Source of the DNA: JBFGWM01 sp041588495
GTDB taxonomy: Bacteria > Pseudomonadota > Gammaproteobacteria > Pseudomonadales > JBFGWM01
Reading direction: 5' to 3'
NCBI GenBank assembly: GCA_041588495.1
Contig: JBFGWM010000148.1
Span: forward strand, 1-7,121
DNA length: 7,121 nucleotides
Numbering within the stretch: the first letter of the stretch is position 1; each line of letters opens with the position of its first letter. The position numbers and the translations under genes were made by a program. This document shows, piece after piece, positions 6,141-7,121 of this stretch. The notes under the pieces were generated by a model that worked only from the letters and a program-made list of their open reading frames with translations, did not search any database and had not been told where the DNA came from.

Positions 6141-6168
6141 CTTGAAATCGCCGTAACCGCGCCAATAT
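6141..6168 (+). promoter_or_regulatory. Sigma-32-type heat-shock promoter for dnaK
   Basis: CTTGAAA (6141-6147, perfect -35) is followed after 13 nt by GCCAATAT (6161-6168), which matches the sigma-32 -10 consensus CCCCATNT at all but two positions. Spacing is identical to that of the grpE promoter candidate. Transcription would start near 6175, giving a leader of about 109 nt. It would allow extra dnaK expression beyond read-through from grpE. Confidence 0.6.
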
Positions 6169-6209
6169 CTAGGAACAAGCCGGATACGGACCAGTCGCCT
6201 GGCAGGCCC

Positions 6210-6270
6210 CGGTGGGGACACCGCAAGCGGCTGAACGGAAACAGATTTTCAATTTGACAGGGGTTTCCCC
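6210..6270 (+). repeat. Hairpins in the dnaK leader
   Basis: The 160-bp gap between grpE and dnaK holds, besides the promoter, three short perfect inverted repeats. CGGTG-GGGA-CACCG (6210-6223) has a 5-bp stem with a GNRA-type tetraloop. CCG-CAAG-CGG (6221-6230) overlaps it, so only one of the two can form. GGGG-TTT-CCCC (6260-6270) ends immediately before the dnaK Shine-Dalgarno GGAG (6271-6274). No T-run follows, so none looks like a terminator of grpE. Stems this short arise easily in GC-rich DNA. Confidence 0.4.
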
Positions 6271-6283
6271 GGAGAGAACGAAC

Positions 6284-7121
<838 letters not shown>

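Noticed and set aside
5392..6165. Long open frame on the minus strand opposite grpE (257 codons), and similar ones opposite hrcA and dnaK
   Set aside because: They mirror the codon structure of well-identified GC-rich genes, have no recognisable protein features and overlap those genes completely.
6254..6259. Perfect TTGACA as a sigma-70 -35 box before dnaK
   Set aside because: A -10 at normal spacing would fall around 6277, on top of the Shine-Dalgarno to start-codon interval, leaving no leader, and the bases there do not resemble TATAAT.

Overview
The window is a GC-rich stretch of core bacterial chromosome, almost certainly from a gammaproteobacterium. The order [transporter]-rnfH, bamE(-), fur(+), recN(-), hrcA-grpE-dnaK(+) matches the conserved gammaproteobacterial neighbourhood, for example the Pseudomonas aeruginosa block with grpE/dnaK, recN, fur, omlA/bamE and rnfH side by side. 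Two things set it apart from that layout: an hrcA gene between recN and grpE, and a sodium-coupled (NSS/SNF-type) transporter directly upstream of rnfH. An hrcA-bearing gammaproteobacterium using Na+-coupled uptake would fit the purple-sulfur/halo-alkaliphilic Chromatiales (such as Ectothiorhodospiraceae) or a relative. That placement is an inference from gene order and composition, not a demonstrated identity.

Layout. Bases 1-1115 hold the C-terminal three quarters of an NSS transporter whose start lies off the window. It shares one base with rnfH (1115-1441, TGATG junction). rnfH converges on bamE (1491-1925, minus strand), an outer-membrane assembly lipoprotein. bamE and fur (2056-2493, plus) diverge from a 130-bp control region. 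fur converges on recN (2513-4183, minus) with only 19 bp between the stops. recN and hrcA (4342-5379, plus) diverge from a 158-bp region where two sigma-70-like promoters sit back to back. grpE (5473-6123) and dnaK (6284 to the window end, about the first 279 residues) follow on the plus strand. No gene-free stretch exceeds 300 bases; the longest is the 160-bp dnaK leader.

How the genes work together. The right half is a heat-shock unit: HrcA (repressor), GrpE (nucleotide exchange factor) and DnaK (Hsp70). Good sigma-32-type promoter matches precede both grpE (its -35 lies in the last codons of hrcA) and dnaK, with identical 13-nt spacing between CTTGAAW and the -10. No CIRCE operator (the HrcA target) is visible, so HrcA probably acts on a target elsewhere, such as groESL, while this unit appears to be driven by sigma-32. 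Both heat-shock leaders also carry a short perfect GC hairpin immediately upstream of the Shine-Dalgarno sequence.

I see no mobile element, CRISPR array, tRNA/rRNA, prophage or unfamiliar protein family. The interest here is in regulation and gene order, not in a new system.
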